This document shows, one piece after another, positions 33,828 to 44,580 of a stretch of 64,000 nt of DNA; position 1 is the stretch's first letter; every line of letters begins with the position of its first letter. Source of the stretch: Gracilaria gracilis (Eukaryota > Rhodophyta > Florideophyceae > Gracilariales > Gracilariaceae); NCBI GenBank assembly GCA_030374805.1, contig JARGSG010000015.1:372001-436000 (forward strand). The letters run 5' to 3'. The position numbers and the translations under genes were made by a program. The notes under the pieces are model-generated. The model ran no database searches, was not told the origin of the DNA, and saw only the letters and a list, made by a program, of their open reading frames with translations.

Positions 33828-36169
33828 CGCACACTGTTCCAGTGGCGACGCCGTAGAAGCCTCTTAGATCGTGTCGAAGATGGAATCCTGGAGAGCCAGA
33901 CGATACTAGCTGTGTCACCGCCATATCTATGATACCCAGTCTGCTACCAACATTGGTTCAGTTCAATGCCTCCAAACTCAACAGACTCGCACATGTTTTC
34001 ACGTATTGTGTGCACTGTAGCGCATTGACAGTGGGCCCAGACAGTACCCGTTTCAGTGATGTCGTTACCAGATCAACAGCGGGCATGTCCAAAGAAATAT
34101 TAGCACTTTGAATTGCCAATAGATAATCCACAAATCCTGAATCATCTCGATGTAGAAGCGTGGCGTTTAGGATCTCAACAGCACTTCTGTCCAGCGTTTG
34201 TACATCGCGTTCACGACTATCTGTCACAGTTATGGCGGACTTGGACGTTTGCGAACCCAGGAGATACGATTCGCATGGATCATACATCTCCGCAACAATT
34301 TTGTATTGTCCTGCGCGAGACACAGTGAAGGCCACCGCAGGCTTACCCGTGCAGCCATTGAAGCATGAAGAAAGTTCGTAAGTTTCCTTCTCTCTGCCTT
34401 CGGCAAGTATGGCAGCCTCGCCCGTGGTCAACGACTCCTCCGGGCGAAAAATGAACACGTACAGATTCTCGTAATATGGTAAAAAGTATGCAGTTGCATG
34501 GAAAACGGTTTGATTCGTCATTCTATTCGTGATCAGAAGATCAGCAACGACAAGCCTCGGACATTGCTGCACGTTAAACTGCCAGGTTGTTCCCATACTT
34601 GGGCCTGCTGTTTCGTTTACTGCTTTATGCAAAGTATATCGCCCAGCCGTAAGAGAAGGATCAGAGACAGCGAAGAACCGTCCAAAAAGGTATCGTATTT
34701 GTCCAGTATCCATCGTACTAAATGACGAAACCATCTGTTCCGTTGGAAAGAATTTTGGTTTCCTGCCCCTCGCGGAAAAGCTTTAAATCCAATACTCCCG
34801 ATACGGCTTGGTTCCAAGATACAATGATGAACTCGAAGCACCGAAAGCTGGGCTGTTCGTTCAAAACCAGATTTTGCAGAATCTTTGAAGCCAATCGAAG
34901 CGTTGCATTAGATGGAAACGGAAATCTGTCCTGTTGTGTAGCAATATTCAATGTGAGATTGAGCCTTTGAACAACTGAAGCCTCGTTCCATACGAGCACA
35001 GTGTACTCCACGCGTGTTTTAGTCTCCACTCCGACAGTGGAAATCTCAAAAGTGGATGTCTGAGAACTTTCGGTTGCTAACCACGGCGAAAACAGCTGTG
35101 ATGTACATACCGATTCAATCTCATCCAGAATCATTTTACAAGACCACTGAAAGGTAAATCGCGACTGGGAAGCGTAAAAAACACCATACTGAGACTGTTC
35201 GTATACGTCTATGCGAATGGGATAATCAGATATCTCTGGTGGCGACGTTATTGAAGTTGCAGCGCCATTCAACACGGCTTCAAAGAATGGGGCGTTCTTT
35301 CGCACGACAGCGACTCCTGTTGCAGCCGCAAGTGCGATGACTCTTCTAGTCACTGTATGCGGCAAGACTGTTTGCACTACGTAGACGAAGCGGCCTTCGA
35401 CTGGAACTACAATAGTATTCCCTAGTCCAGTGGTAACTGGGCGCGATATGGCACGCAATAAGGTGGATGTGTTTTGCAGAGGCTGTACAATGGTGTCATT
35501 CACCCGCCATATGAGTTGAACAGAGGTTCCCTGAGTGTTGGTGCAGTAAGTGAAGGAGAGCGAGGCTCGCAGTAGAGCGGTATGACGCAGCGGAACCATC
35601 TGATGAACATGTGGGAACACAGAAATGCCAAATACTTGAGCACTTCTCCTTTGGGAGATGAAGAGAATGGTTTCACCGACGCGGCCGGCTTGGGTACATG
35701 TTATAACAATGGTAACGACATGGTCTGTCTGCTGTTGTCCCGAAAATAACTCGTCTGGAAGCGAGAGGACAGTAGACGAAGAAAACGTTTTCAAACGTCT
35801 GAACAAGGCCGGGATCATAGCGGAAGTACAATACAACACGTTGAAGACCGGAAGCTGCGCGTTATGCGAAGTATGTGCTTGAAAGTGAACGACGGGAGTG
35901 AAGTTGGTGCACAGCGACGACAAAAGGTAATGGGCAGCGCCGTAGTGATAGGAGGCGTGTAACGGAGTAGCGGACAGTTGCAAAAGATCTTTGCCTACCG
36001 GGCCGTTAAACGCATGTGATGCAGTACCATCGTGTTGTTCGGTACTGGGTATCGATTCTAGACGCGGAACGGAGGCGCGGGGAGGGAAAAAAGCGGTGTG
36101 GAAAGGGCTGGAGAAATTCTGAAGGGCACAGATCACAAATAATGCAGCAAAAAAAAAGCGCACACTCAC
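33828..36169 (-). pseudogene. Large ectodomain protein (REJ/PKD-like), N-terminal part
   Basis: Reads leftward from a signal-peptide-like sequence (VSVRFFFAALFVICALQN). The codon where an initiator is expected (36169) is GTG, and no ATG serves, so the start may be lost. About 750 residues of beta-rich extracellular sequence follow, with many N-glycosylation sites. It includes DIRYLFGRFFAVSDPSLT-like text (GQIRYLFGRFFAVSDPSL), CFNGCTGKPAVAFTVSRAG and TVNALQCTQYVKTCASLL, the last resembling the C-terminal part of REJ modules. A one-base frame change lies near 34730 and an in-frame TGA near 33958. The frame then runs to the copia junction (FYGVATGTVCDIAQQRVF reads across it). With the part at 26857-28022 the protein would be about 1150 residues. 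Confidence 0.55.
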
Positions 36170-36215
36170 ACGAAGGTGGTCTTCTCTGTGAGTCACAGTC
36201 CAGGAGGAAGGACGG

Positions 36216-36225
36216 CCTTTTATGC
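36216..36225 (-). promoter_or_regulatory. TATA box of the ectodomain gene
   Basis: GCATAAAAGG on the minus strand, about 50 bases upstream of the presumed start at 36169. Its position implies that the open frame extending further upstream is not translated. Confidence 0.5.
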
Positions 36226-36396
36226 GTACCCCAGCCAAGGCAGTTGACTGTTGACTTGACAGAAGTGATTACACTTGTACATCACGCTAGTAGCCAAAGG
36301 TTCCGAAGGAACAAGGTGATAGGCGTCTAGAACACTATCTGACGTAAACCTGACTACGCAATTTCCCGTACTGTCCGTATGTTGACATACTGCACG

Positions 36397-37131
36397 CTAA
36401 ATTCCATATACGCGCATATGCCTATGCGGCTTACTCCTGACGTCGGCCAGTACACATATGCTGCATTGGTGTACGTCCAACGAGCGAATGGTGGCTACTG
36501 TATTCAACACATCGGTAGCACGGACTGAAAATGAGAGTACCCCGAATGATGGGCGCACCCGCACAATGATCTCAGTGGATGACACCCGCGGGATTCGATG
36601 TGGCCGCACATGGCGAATATCGATGAAAAGTAGCGGATTAGGTGGGAAGTTGCCTGTTAAAAGTACAAGCGAGGTGTGAATACGGTGTTGTACGCGCGGA
36701 TGAATAGAGCGTATGACCGGAGGTGCCACAAGTAAGAGTGGTTGGTTGACGGGATGTGTAAGAATGAGATTGGTGTTGCGGTGAAACAACCGCAGATGCC
36801 AGCAGGGCTGCAACGGTGGCAGCGGCGGTAAAAGAAAGACAAGCGCGACATTGTCGGCTGAGGGTGCGGATGTGGAGGTCGGGAAAAGCATTCGTGGAGG
36901 GTTGGAAAGCAGCACGAGACGGGGGCGAAACACGGCCTGGTTGTGGATGATTGTGAGATTATGCGGCGTGAAAGCGGACAATGTGGGCGGCCGAAGAGCG
37001 GCAACGATGCGCGGCTGTGGGGTTGCGGGTTTGTGAAACCCTCCTAGGTAAGGGGGTGCAACGAAAAAAAGAGCAGCAGCAGAAAGGGCGGCATGACGGC
37101 GAACGCCAGAAGTACGCTCGTCGTGCTCCAT
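36397..37131 (-). CDS. Secreted IPT/TIG-like domain protein
   Basis: A 244-residue open frame from an ATG at 37131 (MEHDERTSGVRRH). It has a signal-peptide-like core (HAALSAAALFFVAPPYLGG), a Pro-rich region, and a C-terminal segment of IPT/TIG character: PVIRSIHPRVQHRIH, SLVLLTGNFPPNP and RVSSTEIIVRVRPSFG. IPT domains are immunoglobulin-like folds found in cell-surface receptors. The frame stops 160 bases before the TATA box of the next ectodomain gene. It could be a separate short gene, or the broken-off first part of a larger tandem relative. Higher GC than nearby elements supports a host gene. Confidence 0.45.
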   Translation of the reverse strand: MEHDERTSGVRRHAALSAAALFFVAPPYLGGFHKPATPQPRIVAALRPPTLSAFTPHNLTIIHNQAVFRPRLVLLSNPPRMLFPTSTSAPSADNVALVFLLPPLPPLQPCWHLRLFHRNTNLILTHPVNQPLLLVAPPVIRSIHPRVQHRIHTSLVLLTGNFPPNPLLFIDIRHVRPHRIPRVSSTEIIVRVRPSFGVLSFSVRATDVLNTVATIRSLDVHQCSICVLADVRSKPHRHMRVYGI

Positions 37132-37821
37132 CCCACCGTGGGTACAAATCAGGCTGCGTCAGCGACGGCTCGCAAATCGCGCCACACATGATAAGTGTAA
37201 CGCGGGTTAAGAAGGCCATCTACCCTCGTAAGACAAAAGCAAAGCGAGCACGCAGCGTGCATTGTGCCAGCATTTACAACAGCGCGCTGACGGTGGAGGT
37301 GTATGATACATGATATGATGGTAGGAGCCACAGCAAAGCAAGGGACACACGAAGCAAGCAACAAGCAAGGCCATGCAACCGCGGCTGCTCGCGGCACCTA
37401 CAACCGCCAACGCGAGCAAGCAGGTGGCGCCGGTTCGAATTATGTCACGCGCGATGCATAGCGCGGATACGTTTCCCGCATGCGCGTGCGTTCCGAGGTC
37501 CATTCCGACTTGGGTTACGCCTTGCGTTCCGAGTCGGGTTCCGACGTGACGTTTTTGTGCCGAGCGCTTGGGTGCGTGCCGCGTTAGGTCGCGCCAGGGC
37601 GCCCGCCCACCGAACGCTCGACTAATGTCGGCATTCGGTCTCGTGGCGGGCGCTTACGCGTGCTGTCCGTGTACGCGCCCACGCGCGTTGTACGCGGACG
37701 CGTGGTCACCGCGTAAGCGTGGTGTCCATGTACGCGTGATATACGCGAACTCGTGATGTCCTTGTGCGCGTGCTGTACACGGACGCGTGGTGAACGCGTA
37801 AGGGATACACACACGCCACTG
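37132..37821. promoter_or_regulatory. Divergent intergenic region with an ACGCG(T) cluster
   Basis: Separates the leftward IPT-like gene from the rightward cryptochrome gene. Between about 37650 and 37805 some ten TACGCG, GACGCGTGG, GTACGCGTG or CGCGTAAG words occur, in a loose repeat. ACGCGT is the MluI-box core known from cell-cycle promoters in yeasts and plants; its use here is conjecture. No gene is supported, and the rest shows nothing distinctive. Confidence 0.4.
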
Positions 37822-37968
37822 ATGGTTAGTGTCGGGGTGAGGGTGGGGACTCAACCCTCCAATGCGCCTTCGGGGTTTAGTAGTACCTCCTGCACTCCCG
37901 TTTACTCCCCGCCGCCGCTCAACACCCTTCCTGACGCCACCGGCCCGGCCATCGTCTGGTTCCGAAGG
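37822..37968 (+). pseudogene. Cryptochrome/photolyase gene, piece 1 (start to WFRR)
   Basis: ATG at 37822 opens MVSVGVRVGTQPSNAPSG and a Ser/Pro-rich leader. It then reads DATGPAIVWFRR, the first beta strand and arginine of the photolyase alpha/beta domain (IVWFRRDLR in the family). The gypsy LTR begins at the next base, exactly between the codons for WFRR and the DLRVHD that follows at 43542. Confidence 0.75.
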
Positions 37969-38398
37969 TGTTTGTGAGATTCCAGGAAGGCGAAAACAGC
38001 GGTTGCGCGAAAAAAGAGAAGGAGTATGGCGCGGTTTGAGAACAAGAAGAATAAAGGGCACACCTCCGGATTATGGTCTTCTCCATCGGTAGCTCTCCGC
38101 GCTCCGCCGAGAGCTTTTATTGTAGTTTGCCCACGACACTTGCTTGGTGCAAAGTAGTCGTAAAATGGATCCGAAAGAATTCCATAGTTTCCAGCTATCG
38201 TCAATGCTGATCAAAAACTTGCATATGCAATTTTCTACACGTACGATTCCACATCAGTACCGTGTATGCTGACTCGGCGCCACGCATTTGTTAACTAGCG
38301 TATGAGCTCTGGTGGGCTTTCGAGCGGACCGTAAGCTAGGTAGAAATACTTGGAGTACATCGTTTTAGTCTTCAAAGCTGTAGTGACGAAATACAACA
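37969..38398 (-). repeat. Gypsy 3' LTR
   Basis: About 430 bp. Its minus-strand 5' end is TGTTGTATTTCGTC and its 3' end CA, the canonical TG...CA. Partner of 43110-43541, about 91 percent alike. Confidence 0.88.
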
Positions 38399-41300
38399 GC
38401 GCCCCATGCGTTTTGACACGAAAGAAAACGAAACGCGATTAGATGGATGTTGCTACAGCGCGCTGGCGAGTGGTTCCTTCCTTCAAAATCTCATGTAGGT
38501 ACTCTTCGACCAAAACCGGAACGTCGTTTCTGAGCGAGGACAAATCTACCCAGTCCGTTTCTTCTTCGGAAAACCCTTTCCACTTCACAAGTAACTGTAC
38601 TGTACCACATATGCGATGAGTGTCGTCGAAACGGTCAATTTCAAGCAGTTCTCCCGCCTGATAGGCAAGATGGTTTCGCAATTCTTCATTGCCTTCGAAG
38701 TACTTGTTGCGAAACATTCTCAGTCTGCGACCATGAACTTCTTCTCTTTTTCCATTCATGAGGTCTTCAATGAGAAATATGTACTCCGACCTGCACTCTG
38801 CCACACGATAAGGTCCACCCCACCGCAGCGATGGCTTCCGACCGCGTTCGCGTTGGAGAACACCACGTAGGACGTAGTCCCCTTCGCTAAAGTTGACAGT
38901 ATGCACGTTTGTCTTCTTGTTATGCGCACCCAAAGCTTGCTGACGTTTCCGCGAAGTGTGAATAGCAACATCACGATGCATACTTTCTAGAGAGTTCTGT
39001 ATCTTCTGGATTCTCAAAACATGGCGAACGCGGACTTCCTCAATATTTGAGACTCGGACAGAATTACGATGGCGGTGTTTATCGCAGTCAAAAGCGTGTC
39101 TTGAGGCAGTCCCGTGAACGCCATGAGAGGGCATCTTTTCCCGAATCTGTCCAGTACCGAATTTTTTAACGTAGACTGAACGATTGGAAGAACACTGGGC
39201 CAGCATCTTTGGGGTAGCTGAAACTCCGACACGAGTGCCCTAGTTGCGCGCAACAGTTCACGACAAACAAGTTTGACGGAGCCGTTGGAACAGGGGCGGT
39301 AGGCTAGCGTGAAGTGATGTGAGGACTTCAACTTTTGGCGTAGAATTCGGATTAACTCATTTTTGAAGTCAGATCCCCGATCCGAGACCCATTGCTTAAC
39401 AACACCAAATGCTGCAAATCACTAAATTAAAACTTCTGCCATAGCTTCTGCTGTCGTCTCGCTTGTCTCGTGTAACTATACATATCCGCTGTGATCGTCT
39501 TACAGAAGGAGAACGTAGCAGTTTCCGTCTTCTCCACTGGACATGTAGCAAAAATCAAAATGCAGCAATTCATTGGGTCTGTCGGCATGGAGCGCGTGCC
39601 CCATGGGACGTGAGACAATAGTACCTGTCTGCGTACACAAGCAGTGTAGGGAAGACTGTACAAATGTCTCTACGTCCTTATCCATATTGTTCCAGTAGAA
39701 ATGAGCCTCTACAGTTGCCCTGGTCACGCGCCATCTATGATGGCCTCCACTTCCAGTGTGGGCTACAATCAGAATACGTAGCTGAAGTAAGCTGTTGTAC
39801 TTTGGTATCCGATGTACCCCTCTACCGTGTCCATCCAATATCGGACTTCTTAGATTCTGTACCCGGCTTTGTAGGGGAGTTCTCTTGTGCTTGGATAATG
39901 CCCTTCAGAGAAGGCCAATCGAGCTTCGCATCTACTCCAGGGTTGGTGGGGGCAAGAAGCAAAGACTTCAGTCGAGGCACACGTTTGGAATTTACCACCG
40001 TCTTAGATTCGACAGCCCATCTGGCCAGCATATCTGCCCATACGTTCCGATCACCTGGTAGGTGCTCAAAAACGTAGTGGAAAGCACTTAGCTTGATAGC
40101 CCATCGCACCAACTTGCTGCCGGTATGGTGGGGTAAGCCAGGGTTCTTTCCATAGGGGTCATACAGATAGACCAAATTGGCGTGATCAGTAAACATTGAT
40201 ATTTCGTGGCCGACTACTAAGTAGTCAAGTCGACACATAGCCTCAACAATGGCAAACACTTCTTTCTCCGGGACGCTCCAGTTCGCTGAGGATCCACTTA
40301 ATGCTCCTGAAAAGAAACAAAGTGGCGAATGATCTTGTTGTTCAATGTCCCGGCGACGTTGAGATCGAGGGACTTGAGTTAATACTGCTGCCCAATGTGT
40401 ATCTGACACGTCAGTGAACAGGCACATATCGTGTTCGGCCTTCGAATGTGCGAGTTTGACCGAAGCAGCGAGTTGTTTTTTGACGCTATCGAAAGCAGCG
40501 TCATGATCAGCGCCCCACGAGTTAGTGAGGGAAATTCTTCGGACAGGCTGCTTAGTCCTCTTTTCTGCCTCCACGTATGAATTCCCCATCAAAGAATGTA
40601 GCGGGGCTACGAGTTCTGCGTAATCTGGGATTGAATTTCTCATCCAGTTGGTGGCACATAATAGTTTATGCAATTCATCCACGGATGTTGGCTTTTTCAT
40701 GTTGAGGAGGGAATCAAAGTGCCTGGGGTGACACTGCACTCCGTCTTCGGAGACGATACGACCGCAAAAGTGTACCTCCTTGTTGAACAAGAAAGATTTC
40801 TTTGCGTGTACCTTGATTCCGACTTCCAGAAAAACCGTAAGGAAAGTTTCAAGATTATCCAATAATTTCTTTTCGTTCTTTGCGTAAAACAAAAAGTCAT
40901 CGAGCCATTGGATCATCTTCTTAACTCGTCCATCAAATTTTGTCGTGCAGCACTGCCGGGGAATGATTCCCTGAATCACTTCCAACCTGCAGTAGACGAC
41001 GTGATGAGTAGACCCCAAAAGTCGTCTGAATGGACATGAATTCCTGTAATTCCTTCGATAAAGAAACCTGCCAATACCCGTGTGCGAGGTCTATATTAGC
41101 GAAACAAGTGCTTCCTGACACATCTTGCAGCTTAGACTCTAGGTGTGGCATGGCCGAATGGATCGGGACAGTTTGAGCATTTGGTCCCCGCAGGTCTACA
41201 GCAAATCTCAACTTGGTAGAGCCGGGTTTAGGGACGGCAAGAGCCGGACTTGCCCACCGAGCTGCTGGATTTTTTTAAGTTTCGCCAACTGATTCGAGCT

Positions 41301-43109
41301 CACGAATAGTCTGAATAATGAAATCCCTCTGCTGTGGAGCATATCGGCGTTGCGGTAAACAAAAAGGTTGTGCATTTGCAGCTGGTGTAATGACCAAAGG
41401 GGGAACCTTGGCAGGTGGGTCTGGACCAAGTTTGATTCGGAAAGCATCCTTGTGTTGCTTAAGAACAGCTGCAACGCGATGGTTTCCTTCGTCCGAAATG
41501 CCGTTCTTCTTTGCGTTCTCGAGGATAGCTCGAAATGCCTAATCAGTTGACGCATTGGAATCCTTTCCGATTCCGGCGGCCAAAGCCTCGGGCAGGGGAA
41601 TGGGATCGTCATCGCTGTCTTGGTAGAACTAGCCATAGTACTTTGCAGTAGCTATTTTGAGCTGATTACAATCTATCTGAGACAAAACTTTGTCGTGCAC
41701 GTGGTTGCGAACACGTTCCAAATGCTCGTCCAGATTGAATCCGATAGCCATCAAGAATGGTCGGCCTAACAATACTTCTTCCATTTTTTCGTCCACGACG
41801 TAAAACGTCACTCCGCGAATTCGTACAGGCACATTCGACCCGGGTAGCAAAATTGTGATAGAAAGAAGAATTTACTTTGAAGCACTGTAGTCGCCTTCGA
41901 CGTTGAAAGCTCTCTTCAGGGCAATTGATTTTTCAAAAACTGTCACAGGCAGATTGGAATCTGCGTATATGATCTGCTGGAATAGGCTCTGGGTGGGGCA
42001 CTGCACTCTGCTCCGTAATCACCAAGGGCCACAGAACGGACCTTGTCTTCAATCAGTAGTCGATATCTTCGGTCACCTGAGTGCACGGAGGCTATTCCAG
42101 CTTTCTTGACGGTCTTGGCGGATTTCTTCGTCTTGAAATACTGAACCAATAACCTCTTGCGTTCTTCTACTGAAGTGAGAGGACAATTCTCGACGCGATG
42201 AATCTCATCGCACTCTTGATTTAAGCACTTTTCACTCCACTCCTTGGCAGCTGCATGCTTGTCAGAAGAATACGGACTGTTTTTTCCAGAGTGGGGGCTA
42301 GGGGACTCCTTTGTGTCACCACTGAATCGTTTGGATTTCAGTGGTTTACCAGTCTTTTTGGCCTGTTCGGCGCGGGTGCGCTTCCCAACCGTACTCATAC
42401 GAGATCGAGCAATCTCGTTCTGAGAAACTTCTACAGCCAAGGCAGAAACCTCCTTGCGGAAAAACTTGATTTCGCTCTTCTCTTCCGTATTCCACAACGC
42501 CCGTCTCATCCGGACACGTTCTCTCAAGAGCGGGGGTTCCAGTTTCCCATCCAGTTTATTGATCATAAACTTAGCCTCATCCTTATCGTTAAGGATAGAA
42601 TATGCGTTCTGTTGATCAAGGGCTTTGAGCAAGTTGATTACTAGAGTGGTCACTGCCCCACCGGGATCTTGTTCGCACACGGAATATGTAACAGAAGCCA
42701 ATGCATCCTCAATACGTTCAGACAAATATTTCGGTGCGGCTGCGAGAGCATTGTCAAACCAGGTCTGTAACTTCTCAGCCGTGGCTTTTTCGACAGTAGA
42801 AGCGTTTTCAATCTCTCCCATAATACACAGTGCGTGTAAGGTACTGCTTTCGATGCAGTCGCGTACAGAAGCAATGGCCATTTGATCTTCTTTGCTGCGG
42901 TTTCGGCTGACATCTGAACACTTTTCTTTGTAGGCGGCGTATGCAGTTTCAAACCGTATGAGAGCCGATTGAGTAACTTTTCGTAGAACCGGAGCCCTGA
43001 TATATGCTATACCACCGTAGTTAGAAGCCATTCTGAAAACAATAACGAATAAAGCGTTGTTCACGTCTCCCCAAGAATAACTCGTACTCTTTTAGGAGTC
43101 AAAGCGCTT

Positions 43110-43541
43110 TGTTGGTGAGATTCGAGGAAGGGCGGGAACAGCAGTTGCGCGAAAAAAGAGAAGGAGTATGGCGCGGTTTGCGAACAAGAAGGAGAAAGGG
43201 CACACCTCTGGAGTCTGGTCTTCTCCGTCGGTAGCTCTCGGCATTCCGCCGAGAGCTTTTACTGTAGTTTGCCTACGACACTCGCTTTGGCGCAAAGTAG
43301 TCGTAAAATGGATCCGAAAGGATTCCAGAATTTCCAGCTATCGTCAATGCTGATCAAAAAATTGCTTATGCAATTTTCTACACGTACGATTCCATATCAG
43401 TACCGTGTACTCTGACTCGGCGCCACGCATTTGTTACTTAGCGTGTGAGCTCTGGTGAGCTTTCCAGTGGACCGTTAGCTAGGTAGAAATACTAGGAGTA
43501 CATCGTCTTAGTCTTCAAAGCTGTAGTGACGAAATACAACA
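43110..43541 (-). repeat. Gypsy 5' LTR
   Basis: About 432 bp, same ends as the partner. The five bases outside it (GAGAG) and outside the other LTR (GAAGG) are similar but not identical, so the target duplication is only probable. Confidence 0.88.
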
Positions 43542-43717
43542 GAGAGCATGATCTCCGCGTACATGACCAAGGCGCTCTCGATGCCGCCATAGCTTCCGCC
43601 GCGCCCGTGGACGTACTGTACATGCTCGAACGAGGCGCAGAGACCGATGGCGCCGTTTCGTGTATGCGCCATTTACCTGCCGCCCTGACTCAGCATTGAC
43701 AGCCTTCGGACAATATT
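43542..43717 (+). pseudogene. Cryptochrome/photolyase gene, piece 2 (DLRVHD region)
   Basis: Directly beyond the gypsy LTR the frame reads REHDLRVHDQGALDAAIASA, then PVDVLYMLERG. This is the DLRxxDxxAL signature and second beta strand of the photolyase N-terminal domain, continuing WFRR of piece 1. It remains coding-like to MRHLPAALTQH near 43700, then meets a stop close to the left edge of the PAT-type element (about 43718). Confidence 0.75.
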
Positions 43718-43719
43718 TA

Positions 43720-43898
43720 TTATTACGCTTCGTACGCATTCCAGAACATTGTATTTAGAACCAAGGATAGAGTAGTTTTGGAAAGCCTGAGTTGCAATGC
43801 AAGCGTTTCTTTCGCTACATGTAGGAGATTGCTACGCATCGAGCATAGTCATCGAGTGACACCGAGTCCTTCTTTCGCAAACGTCGTGTTTGCGTCCT
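43720..43898 (-). repeat. Split direct repeat B2 of the PAT-type element
   Basis: Outer repeat at the element's 3' edge, partner of B1. An 86-base spacer separates it from A2. Confidence 0.88.
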
Positions 43899-43984
43899 AC
43901 GTTTGCGCCATAGAAACATAATTGAAATCAAGAACAGAGCTAAAAGAGCACGACTAGAGAAAACTGGAAAAGAGACTGGGAGTG

Positions 43985-44400
43985 TGGGTTTAAAAACCCA
44001 GTTTGAACTACCAACTAAACACCAAAAACAAAAAAAAAACACAAACTGCCAACCAGGAAACAGGGAAAACTACAATTGACAAGATAACAGAACGGTAGAT
44101 GAAAGAAACGGTAACCCGCGAGACAGTTTGATGGCGACAAGACAGTTTCACGGAGAGCAGAGATTCAGAGTCTTATAGCCTCTACATGAGTTCCAGGCTG
44201 GCAAGGTTGAACCAGGATTTGAAAGCGGGGTGCCACCTCCATCATCAGCAATTCGAATTGTGCAACCTACGCAAAACGGTCTCCACTCCAATACAACAGC
44301 CACCTCTTGTAACCCAATCATTCTCGACCAAACGTCATGAGTACGACAGCAAACAAAATGCTACCGACAGCTCCAAACAAATCAACATCCCATTACCCCA
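43985..44400 (-). repeat. Split direct repeat A2 of the PAT-type element
   Basis: About 415 bp, copied at 49255-49671 (A1). Shared landmarks include AGTTTGATGGCGACAAGACA and CTACATGAGTTCCAGGCTGG. Confidence 0.9.
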
Positions 44401-44402
44401 TT

Positions 44403-44580
44403 ATTGGGCTTCGTACGCATTCAAGAACATTGTATTTAGAACCAAGGATAGAGAAGTTTTGGAAATCCTGCGTTGCGATGCAAGCGTTTCTTTCGCTACA
44501 TGTAGGAGATTGCTACGCATCGAGCGTAGTTATCGAGTGACACCAAGTCTCTCTTTCGCAAACGTCATGTTTGCGTCCCA
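44403..44580 (-). repeat. Split direct repeat B1 of the PAT-type element
   Basis: About 178 bp, copied at 43720-43898 (B2). Shared landmark CTACATGTAGGAGATTGCTA. It abuts A2 with almost no spacer. Confidence 0.9.

Larger units (their letters stand above)
37969..43541 (-). mobile_element. Ty3/gypsy LTR retrotransposon with chromodomain
   Basis: Fossil element, 5.6 kb, read right to left. Parts: Gag (about 43064-41943, with CLNQECDEIHRVENC near its end), protease-like (about 41850-41630), reverse transcriptase (about 41400-40500, with WLDDFLFYA), RNase H (about 40460-39990, with LFTDVSDTHWAAVL), integrase (about 39840-38850) and a C-terminal chromodomain (about 38640-38500, LLVKWKGFSEEETDWVDL). 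Reverse transcriptase before integrase plus the chromodomain places it near chromoviruses. It is broken, with several breaks. The LTRs differ at about 40 of 430 positions by eye, so it is older than the copia element. It sits inside the cryptochrome gene. Confidence 0.92.

Noticed and set aside
34722-34970. Plus-strand frames across 34-36 kb
   Set aside because: They are antisense shadows of the ectodomain gene, whose minus frame is long and has signal peptide and glycosylation character.
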